From Sphingopyxis sp. PET50 (GTDB lineage: Bacteria; Pseudomonadota; Alphaproteobacteria; Sphingomonadales; Sphingomonadaceae): a DNA stretch of 64,000 bases. A program made the position numbers and the translations under genes. Shown here in pieces: positions 45,963-59,809 of this stretch; within the stretch, counting starts at the first letter, position 1, and the number at the start of each line of letters is the position of its first letter. The notes under the pieces are model-generated. The model worked only from the letters and a program-made list of their open reading frames with translations, made no database searches and was not told the DNA's origin. The stretch is from contig NZ_CP104207.1 in assembly GCF_025244705.1 (NCBI RefSeq), forward strand, positions 1 through 64,000, read 5' to 3'.

Positions 45963-47194
45963 ATGCGCGTGGCGGATGGGGATCGAGGGCGGTTGACGGG
46001 TGCGGCGGAAGTGCCGTCGCTCGCCGCGCTGGTTGCGCCGCTGTCGGTCGGGGAATTTCTGGCGCAGCATTGGAACCGGAGTTTTCGGGCCTGGCCGGGC
46101 GACGCGGGGCGCTTCGCGGCGCTGATCGGCTGGGACGAGATCAACCATATCCTGGCGACGCAGCGGCTCGAACCGCCGCGCATGCAACTGGTGAAGACCG
46201 GCAAGCAGGTGCTGGCCGACACATTCATCGACGCATCGGGGCCGAACCGCCGCATCGACGCGGGAGCCGTGACCGCGCAACTGGCGCAGGGCGCGACCCT
46301 GGTGCTGAGCTTCGTTGACGAGATGGTGCCGCGGATCGGTGCGCTCGCCGACGGCCTGGGCGATGAACTGGGGGTCAGGTGCAACGTTAACCTTTATGCG
46401 GGATGGCGCGCCGACCATGGGTTCGATCTGCACTGGGACCATCATGACGTCATCATCCTGCAGGTCGCGGGGCGCAAGCATTGGCGCGTGCAGCGGCCGA
46501 CGCGCGACCGGCCGGCGCGCGGCGAGACGGTGCCGCCGCCCGCCGCGGACGATATCCCCGTCTATGACGAAGTGCTGGAAGAAGGGGCCGTCCTCTATAT
46601 CCCGCGCGGCTGGTGGCATGTCGCGACGCCGGTCGCCGAACCGAGCCTGCACCTCACGATCGCGCTGTCGCCGCCGACGGGGCAGGATTATCTGCGCTGG
46701 CTGGTCGGCAAGGCGGTGAGCGATCCGCTGTTCCGCGCCGACTGGCCGGTGGCGGGCGGCGCGGCGGCGACGGCGGATTATTGGCAGGCGCTGGGCGCGG
46801 CGATGCAGGCGCTGCACGCCGCGCAACCCGCCGAAGCGTTCCTGGCCGAGCAGCGCGCGGGGCCGCGCGGCGCGGCCGGTCTTCACCCTGCCGCATTTCG
46901 CCGCGGGCACGATGGCGCGGCTGACGGACGGTAGCCGAGCTGCGCGTCGCCAGCACGCGCGGGCTGGCGCCGGTGCGCGACGCGGTGAGCGGCGACCATG
47001 GCGTGGATACCGGCGACCGCTTCTTTCCGTGCAGCGTCGCGGCCGGCGCGGCCCTGACCCGCCTGTCGAGCGAGCGCGATACGAGGTTCGATGCGCTGGC
47101 TGAGGGGCTGGACGCCGAGGCGCGGCGCGAGCTGGAGCAATTGCTGATCCGGCTCAATGCGGCCGGTTTTCTCTTCGTCGATCTGGACGCATGA
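45963..47194 (+). CDS. JmjC/cupin_4 oxygenase, ROXA/YcfD-like (apparent frameshifts)
   Basis: The protein resembles ribosomal oxygenases: LSVGEFLAQHWNRSFRAWPG at the start, then LHWDHHDV with His157 and Asp159, and IPRGWWHVATP with the distal His219, making a complete Fe(II) triad. The C-terminus is in other frames after about 46870 (RPVFTLPHFAAGTMARL) and 46935 (AELRVASTRGLAPVRDAV and onward), ending LIRLNAAGFLFVDLDA at 47194. The tail resembles the winged-helix part of the family. Restored length is about 410. Family members hydroxylate ribosomal proteins; here a peptide substrate is possible. Its stop overlaps the B2 start. Confidence 0.84.
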
Positions 47195-47679
47195 CCGGGC
47201 GGATCGCCCTCGCACGGCGCAAGCTGGTCAGCGCGTGGCGGCTCGGCGGCCGGCGCGGTCTGCTGGTGGCGGAGGCGAGCGTGCTGCTGCTCGGGGCGCG
47301 GATCGCGGTGGCGATGCTGCCCTTTCGCCGCGTGGCGCGCTGGCTGGGTAGGCCGGTGTCGCCGTCGGCGCTGGTGGCCCCGGTGCCGCGCGAGCGCCCC
47401 GACGATAGGGCGACGATGGTGAGCTGGGCGGTGCGCTTCGCCGCCGGGCGCCTGCCGGTGGAGGCGGTGTGCCTGCCGCAGGCGATGGCGGCGCGCGCGA
47501 TGCTGAGGCGGCGCGGGGTCGCGGCGACGCTGCATCTGGGGGTATGGCGCGACCATCGGACGGCGGCGGCGATCGACCCCGATGCGCCCCCCGCGCACGC
47601 CTGGCTGGAAGCGGCGGGGCAGAGGGTCACCGGTTATCCGGTCGATCCGGCGCTGGTCGAGGTCGCGGCCTTTGTCTGA
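47191..47679 (+). CDS. Lasso peptide leader peptidase (B2, transglutaminase-like)
   Basis: The 162-residue cysteine protease would cut after Thr28-Arg29 of the precursor. The catalytic Cys94 (VCLPQAMAARAMLRRRGV) and His136 (AHAWLE) fit the B2 signature, and LHLGVW is typical. The ATG overlaps the JmjC stop (ATGA), and the exporter begins inside its last codons. It lacks a PqqD domain, in keeping with the separate B1 gene at 42956-43246. Confidence 0.92.
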   Translation: MTGRIALARRKLVSAWRLGGRRGLLVAEASVLLLGARIAVAMLPFRRVARWLGRPVSPSALVAPVPRERPDDRATMVSWAVRFAAGRLPVEAVCLPQAMAARAMLRRRGVAATLHLGVWRDHRTAAAIDPDAPPAHAWLEAAGQRVTGYPVDPALVEVAAFV

Positions 47680-49403
47680 CGCCGCGCTCCCGGTCGAGCC
47701 GTTGCCGCTGCTGAAGGCGATGCTGGCGATGGCCGACCGGCGGCGGCTGGTTGCCGTGCTCGCGCTGATGATCCTCGCCGCGCTGACCGAAGGGGTCGGC
47801 ATCATGATGCTGGTGCCGATGCTGGCGCTGATCGACGGGGGCGATGCGGCGCTGCCCGGGCGGCTGGGCGACATGCTGGCGGGCCTCGCCGAGCGGGGTG
47901 ACGCTGGGGCAGGTGATCGGATTGTTCCTGGCGCTGCTCGTGCTGCGCGCGCTGATCAAGCATGTGCAGACGATGCAGGCGCTCGAATTGCAGCATGCGA
48001 TGGTCGACCGGATGCGCGAGGCGCTGTTCGGCGGGCTGATTTCGGCCGAGTGGCGCTGGCTCGCGGCGCGGCGCGCGTCGGACCATGCCAGCCTGCTGAT
48101 CACCGATATCGGGCGGATCGGCGGGGCGTTCCAGCAATTGCTGACGCTGGCCGCGACGCTGGCGACGGTGGTCATCTATCTGGCCGCCGCCTTCCTGCTG
48201 TCGTGGCAGGTCGCGCTGGTCGCGGCGCTGGGCGGGGCGCTCGTCCTGTTCGGCTTTGCCGGTCATCGGCGCCATGCGGTGCAATTGGGGCGCCGGCTGG
48301 GCGGCGCGAACAAGGCGTTGCAGGCGGAGATCGCCGAAGGATTCGACGGCGTGCGGATCACCAAGATGCTGGGCGGCGAAGCGGCGCAGCGGCGGCGCTT
48401 CGCCGACGTGCTGCGCGCGCTGCGGCGGCGGCAGGTCGAATATGCGGCCAGCGCGAGCCACGGGCGGACGGCGTTGCAGCTCGGCGGCGGGGTGTTGCTG
48501 GCGGCTATCGTCTATGTCGGATTGGCGGTGGTGGAATTGCCGCTGGCCGCGATGCTGCCGATCCTGCTGGTGTTCGCGCGGCTGGTGCCGATGCTGGGGG
48601 TGATCCAGCAGAGCTGGCACAGCTGGCTGCACGCGGCCCCGGCGATGGCCGAGAGCGAGGCGCTGCGGCGCGAGACCGCGGCGGTGGCGGAGGAAGCGCC
48701 GCCAGCGGATGTGCCGCCGCTGCGCCTGAGCCGTGCCGTGAAGCTGCGCGGGGTGGGCTTCACCTATGCGGGGCGCGAAGGGGCCGCGCTGCACGGTATC
48801 GACCTGACCCTGCCGGCGCGGGCGACGACCGCGATCGTCGGGCCGTCGGGGGCAGGCAAGAGCAGCCTTGCCGATGTGCTGATGGGGTTGCTGTCGCCCG
48901 AAGCGGGCGAGATGCGCGTTGATGATGTGGTCATCGCGGGGGCGACGCGGCAATTGTGGCGGCGCTCGGTTGCCTATGTGCAGCAGCAGCCCTTTCTGCT
49001 GGGGGTGAGCATCCGCGACAATCTGCTCTGGGCGGTTCCGGAGGCCGACGAGGCCGATTTGCGGGCGGCGCTCGAAAAGGCGTCGGCGGAGTTCGTCTTT
49101 GCGCTGCCGCAGGGGCTCGATACTTTGGTCGGCGACCGCGGGCAGCAATTGTCGGGGGGCGAGCGGCAAAGGATCGCGCTGGCGCGCGCGCTGCTGCTGT
49201 CGCCGCAGCTGCTGGTGCTCGACGAACCGACGAGCGCGCTCGACCCCGCGAACGAGGCGGCAATCCGGCGCGCGATTGCGGGGCTGCACGGCGCGGTGAC
49301 GCTGGTCATCATCGGGCATCGGCAAGCGATGCTCGACCTTGCCGACCAACTGGTACGGATCGAGGCGGGGCGGATCGTGCCGCACGCCGAGGCGGCCGCA
49401 TGA
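47672..49403 (+). CDS. ABC transporter, permease-ATPase fusion (lasso exporter D; apparent frameshift)
   Basis: The restored protein of about 577 residues has an N-terminal six-helix membrane region (RLVAVLALMILAALTEGVGI, LFLALLVLRALIKHVQTMQA, TVVIYLAAAFLLSW and others). The ATPase domain has Walker A IVGPSGAGKSSLADVL, Q-loop YVQQQPFLLG, signature LSGGERQRIALARA and Walker B LLVLDEPTSALD. The frame breaks near 47895 in CGGGGTGA (one extra G). Start is TTG at 47672, four codons before the B2 stop ends, giving MSDAALPVEPLPLL. It would export the mature peptide and give self-protection. Confidence 0.9.
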
Positions 49404-50636
49404 CGCAGCGCGCGTCGCTGGCGCGGCTGCTGCTCGACATGCTGGCGAGCGAGCGCGGCGCCGACCGCGCGGTGCTGGCGGCCTTGTCCGAATCCGAATG
49501 GGAGACGATCGGGGCGATGGCGAAGCAGCACCGGCTGGCGCCGCTGCTCCACCGGCAGATGGCGGAGCGCGGCGCTGACTGGCCGGTGCCCGATGCGCTG
49601 AAGGCGCGCTGGGCGCGCGGCTGGCGCGTGTCGGCCGAGCGCGCGCTGGCGGTGCAGCAGGCACTGGCCGCGGTCGGGGCGATGGCCGACCGCGAGGGCC
49701 TGCCCTATGCGGCGCTGAAGGGGGCGTGGCTGGCGTGGCAGGCCTATCCGCAGCCGGCGCTGCGTCCGATGCGCGACATCGACCTGCTTTTGAGCGAAAA
49801 GGATGCGGTGCGGCTGCACGCTGCGATGAGCGCGGCGGGGGCGGCGCCGGGGCCGGTGTCGCATACGCCGATCGACTATGCGCTGGCCCATCACAAGCAT
49901 CTGCCGCCGCTGCACTGGGGACCGCACAAGGTGGCGTTCGAGTTGCACTGGCGCCTGTCGAACCCGGTCGATGGCGAGGATCGCGCAGGCGTGGCGGCGG
50001 CGACCGAGGCGCTGCTCGCGCGGCGGGTGCGCGCGAAGGTCGGGGCGGCCGACATCGCCTATCTCGACCCGACCGACACGGTGCTGCATCTGGTTGTTCA
50101 CGCCGCCTATGGACGCCAGCCGTTCGACAATGGGCCGCAGGTGCTGGCCGATCTGGCGGCGGCGGTGGGGGCGGCGGCGATCGACTGGTCGCGCTTCTGG
50201 GCCGATGCGGCGGCGGAGGGGCGCGTCGGGGGCGCGCGGCTGCTGTTCGCGCTGACGGCGAAATATATGGGGGTGCGGGTGCCGGGCGAACCCGATGCGG
50301 AGCCTCTGCCCGAGCGGCTGGTCGCGGCGGCCGAGGCGCTGATGCTGCAGGACATGGATGCGCGCGCCGAACGCGGCTTCGCGACGCAGATCGCCGAGGC
50401 GGGGGGCAAGCGCGGCAAGGCGGCCTTCGCCTGGGCACGGGCCTTTCCGCCGCGGCATATCGTCGCGCATTATGCCGGAGTGCCGGCGGACAGCTGGCGC
50501 GTGTGGCCGAGCCTATCCGGTGCGGATGGCCGATCATGGCTGGCGCTGGCTGTTCCGGCGCGGCGACGATGCGATGGATGCCGAGGTCGCCGACATGCGC
50601 GACATGCGCGCGTGGCTGGGGACGGGGAAAGCCTAA
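49400..50636 (+). CDS. Nucleotidyltransferase-fold protein of lasso clusters (apparent frameshift)
   Basis: The protein matches the NTP_transf_5 family found beside HprK-like kinases in lasso clusters: PYAALKGAWLAWQAYPQPALR, then PMRDIDLLLSEKDAVRLHAAM with the Asp-x-Asp metal site. FELHWRLSNP and DTVLHLVVHAAYGR follow. The frame breaks near 50512 (WRVWP, then AYPVRMADHGWRWLFRRG) and ends at 50636; restored length is about 412. In related clusters it is thought to act on the phosphorylated peptide, possibly adding a sugar or nucleotide. Its ATG overlaps the exporter stop. Confidence 0.87.
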
Positions 50637-51624
50637 AGCCCGTCGAGCGCGAGCAAAGCGAAGCTGGCGAGCCAATGTTCGCCCATATAGTCGCCGGTGA
50701 CGTGCGGCAGCGCGGCGTCGAGATGGCGCTGGGCGGCGGCTTCGGCGACCGGGCTGACGGGGTGTTGCGGACCCAGCGCCGATGCGATGGCGCGCCAGCA
50801 CCAGGCGCGGCTGAGGTTGAGGCCGTCGAGATGCGCGATCTTGCCGTCGCTGCGGTCGGAGACGGTCGCGGGCGTGAAGAGGGTGGCGGGATGCGCTTGC
50901 GCGGCGCGGGGGAGGAAGGCGTCGAACCAAGGGGTGAAATCGTCGCCGAGGACGGCGGCCATCAGATGCGCCTCGCTGAGCGCGGAGGAGAGAAATTCGT
51001 CGCCGCCGGGTTCCCATGCCTGGCAGTTGCGGTCTTCGCCGAACCAGCCGCGGGCGCGGGTGTCGATCAATGTCAGGAGCGCGGGATCGCGGCTTGCGGC
51101 CCAGTGGCGGGCGAGGAGCAAAGCGAAGGCGATGTTGAAATGGGTGCCGACGCGCAGCGGATAGGTGAGCCTGGGCAGGAAGGCGTGGAAGCGCGCTGCG
51201 AAGGCGGCGGCCAGCGGTTCGAGCGCGGTCGCCCAGGGGGCGTCGTGGCGTTCGGCCTCGGCGTGGAGCGCGAGGAGCCAGGCCCAGCCATAGGGGCGCT
51301 CGAAACTGGTCGCGGTGAGCCGCGACAGATAGGCGAGTTCGCCCGCGACCTTGCCGGGGACGAGCATCGCGTCGGCGCGCGCCTTTATGTCGGCTGAGAT
51401 GGGCAGGCCGGGGAAGCGGCGCGCGAGGCGCAGGACCTGCCACCAGCCGTGGACGCAGCTGTGCCAGTCGAAGCTGCCGTGGAAGATCGGGTGGAAATCG
51501 CGCGGGGGCCGGGCATCCTCGGGGCTGCAGCGAGGACATGGTCCATCTTGTAGGGATATTCGCGGCCGAGATGCGCGAGCGTGGCGGCGGCGAAGCGCGC
51601 GGCGTGAGCGGGGGTGAGGTGCAT
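50633..51624 (-). CDS. DUF2891 protein (apparent frameshift)
   Basis: The N-terminus MHLTPAHAARFAAATLAHLGREYPYKMDHVL starts at 51624. The frame changes near 51535 to PEDARPPRDFHPIFHGSFDWHSCVHGWW, a highly conserved DUF2891 segment, and continues with YGWAWLLALHAE, WFGEDRNCQAWEPGGDEFLS and GDYMGEHWLASFALLAL. Many conserved Trp, His and Asp residues suggest an all-helical enzyme, but activity is unknown. The restored length is about 330. It lies after DUF979 on the same strand and converges with the nucleotidyltransferase gene, overlapping by four bases. Confidence 0.86.
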
Positions 51625-51636
51625 GATCCTCCTTAT

Positions 51637-51719
51637 CCGTTCGCATCGAGCGAAGTCGAGATGCCCATCGGACTGAGCGCCATTCCGATGGGTGTCTCGA
51701 CTTCGCTCGACACGAACGG
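51637..51719. repeat. Palindromic repeat (CGAGCGAAGTCGAGA type)
   Basis: Arms 51637-51671 and 51685-51719 form an inverted repeat, CCGTTCG...GAGCGAAGTCGAGA...CCCATCGG and complement. It separates DUF979 from DUF2891 within the minus-strand run and probably folds in the mRNA. It is of the same general kind as the other intergenic palindromes in this window but a different sequence family. Confidence 0.85.
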
Positions 51720-51734
51720 GATTTGGGGTGGGCG

Positions 51735-52673
51735 CTAGAAAGCGAAGATGTAGATGAAGGCGATGTTGACCAGAAGCAGCGGGATGGCGGTTCCGATCTG
51801 CGCCTTGATCACGCCATAGGGGTTCTTGAGCTCGAGCAAGGCCGCGGGGACGAGGTTGAAATTCGCCGCCATCGGGGTCATCAGCGTGCCGCAGAAGCCC
51901 GCGAGCATGCCGATCGCCGCGATCACCGCGGGGTCGCCGCCATGCTGCTTGATGAGCAAAGGCATGCCCACCGCGGCGAGCATCACCGGGAAGGCGGCGA
52001 AGGCGTTGCCCATCACCATGGTGAAGAGCGCCATGCCGAGCCCGTAGGCGAGCACCGCGCCAGCGAGGCTGCCCTGCGGGATGGCGGTGCCGATGAGATC
52101 GCCGACGACTTCGCCCACCTTGGCGACCGCGAAGACCGCGCCGAGGCTGGCGAGCATCTGCGGCAGGATCGCCGCCCAGCCGACCGAATCGAGCAGGCGG
52201 CGGCCCTGTTCCAGCGGGAGCAGGGGGTCGGGCTTGAGCCGCGCCATGCCGACGGCGAGCGCGATCAGCACGCCGAGCGCGAGCGAGATCAGCGTCGCCT
52301 GTTTGGGATCGGCGAGGCCGGGGACCCATTTGAACAGGAAGGTGCCCGCGAGCGCGACGGCGGGAATGATCAGCGCGACGAGGAGCAGGAAACGGCCGTA
52401 CCGCGCGGCGCGTTCGGTCTGGACGGCGGCGGGAATGTCGCCGCCCGGCGCGCGCCCGATCTGCCCGGTGCCGGCGATGGCGACGAGCGCGAGGACGAGC
52501 AGCCCGTTGCCGAAGTCGCCGAGATAGTCGCCGAGGATCATCGAGACCGCGAGCAGGCCCCAGAAGGCGGCGTTGCCGAAGCGTTTGGGGTTGCCGCGAT
52601 CGTCGAGCGAGAGCATCGCGATGAAGGCGAAGCAGAGGCCCGCGAGGGCATAGACGAAGCCGAGCGTGATCAT
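51735..52673 (-). CDS. DUF979 membrane protein
   Basis: The 312-residue protein has about eight to nine hydrophobic helices (MITLGFVYALAGLCFAFIAM, GLLVLALVAIAGTGQIG, FLLLVALIIPAVALAGTFLF, ATLISLALGVLIALAVGMA, LLVNIAFIYIFAF). The motif GMLAGFCGTLMTPMAANFNLVPAALLEL is characteristic of DUF979. It is always found next to DUF969, as here with an ATGA overlap, so the two likely form one transporter. Nearness of 5-oxoprolinase points to 5-oxoproline or a related compound as cargo; this is an inference. Confidence 0.9.
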   Translation of the reverse strand: MITLGFVYALAGLCFAFIAMLSLDDRGNPKRFGNAAFWGLLAVSMILGDYLGDFGNGLLVLALVAIAGTGQIGRAPGGDIPAAVQTERAARYGRFLLLVALIIPAVALAGTFLFKWVPGLADPKQATLISLALGVLIALAVGMARLKPDPLLPLEQGRRLLDSVGWAAILPQMLASLGAVFAVAKVGEVVGDLIGTAIPQGSLAGAVLAYGLGMALFTMVMGNAFAAFPVMLAAVGMPLLIKQHGGDPAVIAAIGMLAGFCGTLMTPMAANFNLVPAALLELKNPYGVIKAQIGTAIPLLLVNIAFIYIFAF

Positions 52674-53353
52674 GCGCCGACGCCCCGGTAGGCGCGCATC
52701 CTCCGGTCGAGGCGGCGGAGGCGCACCGCATGGATCAGGAAGGCGGCGATCGCGGTCGGGATCGCCCAGAGCGAGAAATGCAGCGGCTCGATCTGATAGC
52801 CATAGCCTTCGAGCACGCCCTTCATCAGCAGGATCGAGCCGATGGCGAGGAAGATGTCCTCGCCGAAGAAGAGCCCGACATTGTCGGTCGCGGCGGCATA
52901 GGCCTTCACCTCCTCGCGCTGTTCGTCGGTGAGCGCGGGATTCTGCACTTCGGCGGCGGCCTCCGCCATCGGGGCGATGAGCGGGCGGACGGTCTGCGGA
53001 TGGCCCGCGACCGAGGTAAGGCCGAGCGCCGCGAAGCCCTGGCGGATCAGCAGATAGCCGGTGAGCAGCCCGGCGAGTGCGCCGCTGCGGACGCGGCCGA
53101 TCAGCGAGCGCGCATATTGCTGCAGGCCATAGGCTTCGAGCAGGCCGATGACGGGGAGGACGATCCACACGATGCTGACGTAGCGCGTGTCGTTGAACGC
53201 CTTGCCGAAGGCGGCGACGATCGCAGCGACGTCGAGCCCGGCCGCCAGTCCGGTCGCGAGGGCGGAGGCCATGATGACGAGCAGCGGATTGAAGCGGAGC
53301 AGGAAGCCCGCGATGATGATGGCGATGCCGATCAGGACGAGCATCGGGCACAT
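52670..53353 (-). CDS. DUF969 membrane protein
   Basis: The 227-residue protein has about five hydrophobic helices (LVLIGIAIIIAGFLLRFNPL, SIVWIVLPVIGLLEAYGLQ, GALAGLLTGYLLIRQG) and the conserved LTSVAGHPQTVRPLIAPMAEAAAE and NVGLFFGEDIFLAIGSILLM. This is the usual partner of DUF979 in a two-component putative transporter. An ATG at 53344 (MLVLIGIAI) is an alternative start that would remove a short MCP extension. The nested repeat region lies directly upstream. Confidence 0.9.
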   Translation of the reverse strand: MCPMLVLIGIAIIIAGFLLRFNPLLVIMASALATGLAAGLDVAAIVAAFGKAFNDTRYVSIVWIVLPVIGLLEAYGLQQYARSLIGRVRSGALAGLLTGYLLIRQGFAALGLTSVAGHPQTVRPLIAPMAEAAAEVQNPALTDEQREEVKAYAAATDNVGLFFGEDIFLAIGSILLMKGVLEGYGYQIEPLHFSLWAIPTAIAAFLIHAVRLRRLDRRMRAYRGVGA

Positions 53354-53377
53354 TCCGGAAATGCCGGGGGGAAAAGG

Positions 53378-53635
53378 GGTTCACGCGAAGACGCGAAGAC
53401 GCGAAGGATTCGATTTGCGCAGCGGCGCAGAGTTCGCAGAGGAAGGAAATGCCGTGTCCCCGCGAAGGCGGGGACCCTTCTCCCGCCGGTTCCACCTTGC
53501 GCCCACCGGAGATGGGCCCCCGCCTTCGCGGGGGAACACGGAATAGTTATAATTTCTTCCTCTGCGAACTCCGCGCCGCTGCGCGAATCCTCCCTCTTTT
53601 TTCCTTCTCCGCGTCTCCGCATCTCCGCGTGAACC
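53378..53635. repeat. Three palindromic repeats nested one inside another
   Basis: Three inverted-repeat pairs are stacked. The outer arms begin GGTTCACGCGAAGACGCGAAG (about 53378) and end CGCGTGAACC (53635). The middle pair, GCGCAGCGGCGCAGAGTTCG, spans 53417-53584. The inner pair, CCGTGTCCCCGCGAAGGCGGGG, spans 53452-53541. Each is a separate repeat family, so later elements appear to have jumped into the centres of earlier ones. It fills the gap between oxoprolinase and DUF969, where no gene is seen. Confidence 0.85.
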
Positions 53636-53639
53636 ATTT

Positions 53640-57340
<3,701 letters not shown>

Positions 57341-57354
<14 letters not shown>

Positions 57355-58988
57355 GGCGATCAGGCCAGCGGATGAGGATCGTCAGGCTGCGGTCGCCGGC
57401 GCTGCGGTTCCAGCTGCCCTTGAGCTGGCGCTCGATGAGGGTGCGGATGAACTGGGTGCCGAAACTCTCGCTTTCGATTTTCGGGGTTTCGGCGAGGCCG
57501 CTTTCGACCCATGACAGCTCGATATCGTCGCCCTCGCGGCGCCAGCCGACGGCCAGCTCGCCCTTGCTAGGCGAGCGCGCCATATTTGATGCTGTTGGTG
57601 ACGATTTCATGCACCGCGAGCGAGAGCGCCTGCGACGCCTCGTCGTCGAGGCGGACTTCGGGGCCGGAGGCGCTGTCGGCCACGCGCCCGGCGAGTTCGA
57701 GTTCGCGGCGGACGATCTGGCCCAGATCGACGGTATCGACCGCACCGGTGACGAGCATCTGCTTCGCGTCGGACAGGGCACGGAGACGGCCGTCGAACCG
57801 GGTCTCGAAATCGGCAAGGTCGCTCGATTCGCGGGCCGTGATGCGCGCGAGCGCGCCGATCCGGGCGAAGGCGTTCTTCATCCGGTGCGCCATCTCGCCG
57901 ATCATCAGTTCGCGGTCCTCGGCGTGGCGGGCCCTTTCCTCGGCCAGCGTCTGTGCCGCGTCGAGGCGGCGGCGCTGGAGGCGATGGAGTTGCATCGCGA
58001 GCAGCGCGAGCGCGAGACCGAAGAGGAAGATGCCGAGCGGGCGGCCGAGCCGGTCGAGGAAGCGGCCGTAGCTGATGCGGATCGTCCATTGGCGGTCGGC
58101 GACGCGCAGGACCTGTTCATGCGCGTCCCAGCCGAGCGTGCCGTGGCGGAAGACGACGGGCGCGGACGGCCCCTTGCCCGCGCTCACCTCGACCCCGTCG
58201 ATCGATTTCAGCTGCTCGCCGAGGATCGCCCGCATCATGTCCTCGGTGCGGAAGGGCGCGTAGATGAAGGCTTCGACCGGCCGCTGGCCGGGCAGCGTGG
58301 CGATGACCGGGGCGTCGGTTGCGGATGGCGGGCCGCCGGGCGGCAGCGCCGGCGATTCGACCGGGCGGCGGGCATAGACGGGGATGTAGATCAGGAAACC
58401 GGGCTGCTTCACCCGCGCGGCGCGTTCCTGTGCGAGCTGGACGATGCCGCTCGCGGCGGGCTGCCCGGTCTGCCAGGCGCGGCGCATCGCCTCGCGCCGC
58501 GTCGTTTCGCTGTACATATCGAAACCGAGCGCGGCGTCGCGGCGGGGCGTATAGGGTTCGACGAGGACGACGGGGAAGCCGACCTTCTGGCTGCTCGCCC
58601 TGGGCCAGACCCGGATGTCGCGGCCGTAGTTGGCGCGCAGCTGCGCCTCGGCGGTCGAGGGATCGTCGCGGCGCATGGCGGCGGCGATGCCGACGCCTTC
58701 CATGCCCGGCGCCTGTTCCTGCGGCCGCAGCGCGGCGAGATAGGCGCGGATGCCGGGCCCGCTCGCCGCCGTGTCCGACTGGTACATGGCGCGGACGCCT
58801 TCGAGCACCGCGACATGGTCGCGGAGGCGGGTGTTCATCTGCAGCGCGACGCGGGCGGCCTGATCGGCTTCCTGCGACTGGTTGTAAAAGAAGCTGGCGG
58901 TCGCGCCGGCGAGCGCGGCGGCGACGATCACGAAGCCGATCACGCGCATCGAGAGCGCCATCAGCCGATCTGCCCACACCGAGCCCAT
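57341..58988 (-). CDS. CHASE-domain sensor histidine kinase, HWE/HisKA_2 family (apparent frameshift)
   Basis: Two transmembrane helices (VIGFVIVAAALAGATASFFY; LGIFLFGLALALLAMQLHRL) flank a periplasmic CHASE domain (LRDHVAVLEGVRAMYQSD to FLIYIPVYARRP). The cytoplasmic part has the H-box IGEMAHRMKNAFARIGALARI and N-box LAVHEIVTNSIKYGALA. The frame then breaks at GCCTAGC (57566-57572) and continues SKGELAVGWRREGDDIELSW to GTQFIRTLIERQL. Restored length is about 549. No response regulator is adjacent. The stop lies 14 bases inside the oxoprolinase start, so it may control that locus. Confidence 0.9.
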
Positions 58989-59161
58989 ATTGTCTGTTTT
59001 CCTGCGGCTTAATGCTGTGCTTGACGCCTGGTCCGGCCGTCACATTCCCATGCACGACGACGGCTGGCAAGCGCAATATGGCGGGGCGGGCGCGTCGGCG
59101 CGCGATGGTTGCAGTTTGAAGCCCGTGGCGTAAGACGGGGGCAGGAAAAGGGAGCGGTCAC

Positions 59162-59809
59162 ATGATTATCTACGGTTCGCTGGTGTCGCCTTTCGTGCGC
59201 AAATTGCTCGGCTATCTGGGTGAGAAGGGGCTCGAATTCGAGCTGAAGGGCGTCGGCATCGGCGATCCCGATCCGGGATTCCAGGCCGCCTCGCCGCTCG
59301 GCAAGATGCCGGCGATGGACGACGACGGCTTTCTGCTCGCCGACAGCAGCGCGATCATCCAGTATCTGGAGGCGAAGCATCCCGCGCCTGAACTGATCCC
59401 CGCCGACCCGCAGGAACGCGGACGGACGATCTGGTGGGAGGAGTTCGCCGACACGGTGTTCGCGGCGTGCAGCGGCAAGATGTTCTTCAACCGCATCGTC
59501 GCGCCGAAATTCCTCGGGCGCGAGGGCGACCTCGCCGCCGCGGCGCTGGCCGAGAGCGAGGAATTGCCGAAGCTGCTCGCCTATCTCGAAAGCGCGATTC
59601 CCGCATCGGGCTTCCTCGTCGGCGACCGGATCACGCTCGCCGACCTCGCGGTCGTCTCGCCGCTGATGAATTTCAGACATTGCGGCGCCTGCGTCGATCC
59701 GGCGGTACATCCGAAGATCGCGGCGTGGAGCGCGGCGATTCTCGCGCGGCCGAGCATGGCGCCCTGGGTCGCGAAGGAAGAGCGGATGATGGCGAAGGTG
59801 CTCGCCTGA
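59162..59809 (+). CDS. Glutathione S-transferase family protein
   Basis: The 215-residue product has an N-terminal thioredoxin-fold domain (IIYGSLVSPFVRKLLGYLGE, then SPLGKMPAMDDDGFLLADSSAIIQYLEAKHP) and a helical C-terminal domain (FLVGDRITLADLAVVSPLMN). Ser9 occupies the place of the catalytic Ser/Cys. Substrate is unknown. The stop overlaps the start of the SRPBCC gene (TGATG). Confidence 0.93.
   Translation: MIIYGSLVSPFVRKLLGYLGEKGLEFELKGVGIGDPDPGFQAASPLGKMPAMDDDGFLLADSSAIIQYLEAKHPAPELIPADPQERGRTIWWEEFADTVFAACSGKMFFNRIVAPKFLGREGDLAAAALAESEELPKLLAYLESAIPASGFLVGDRITLADLAVVSPLMNFRHCGACVDPAVHPKIAAWSAAILARPSMAPWVAKEERMMAKVLA

Noticed and set aside
47802..51539. A 1245-codon minus-strand frame opposite the exporter and nucleotidyltransferase genes
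   Set aside because: Arg/Pro-rich antisense translation without motifs; the plus strand has clear ABC and nucleotidyltransferase domains.
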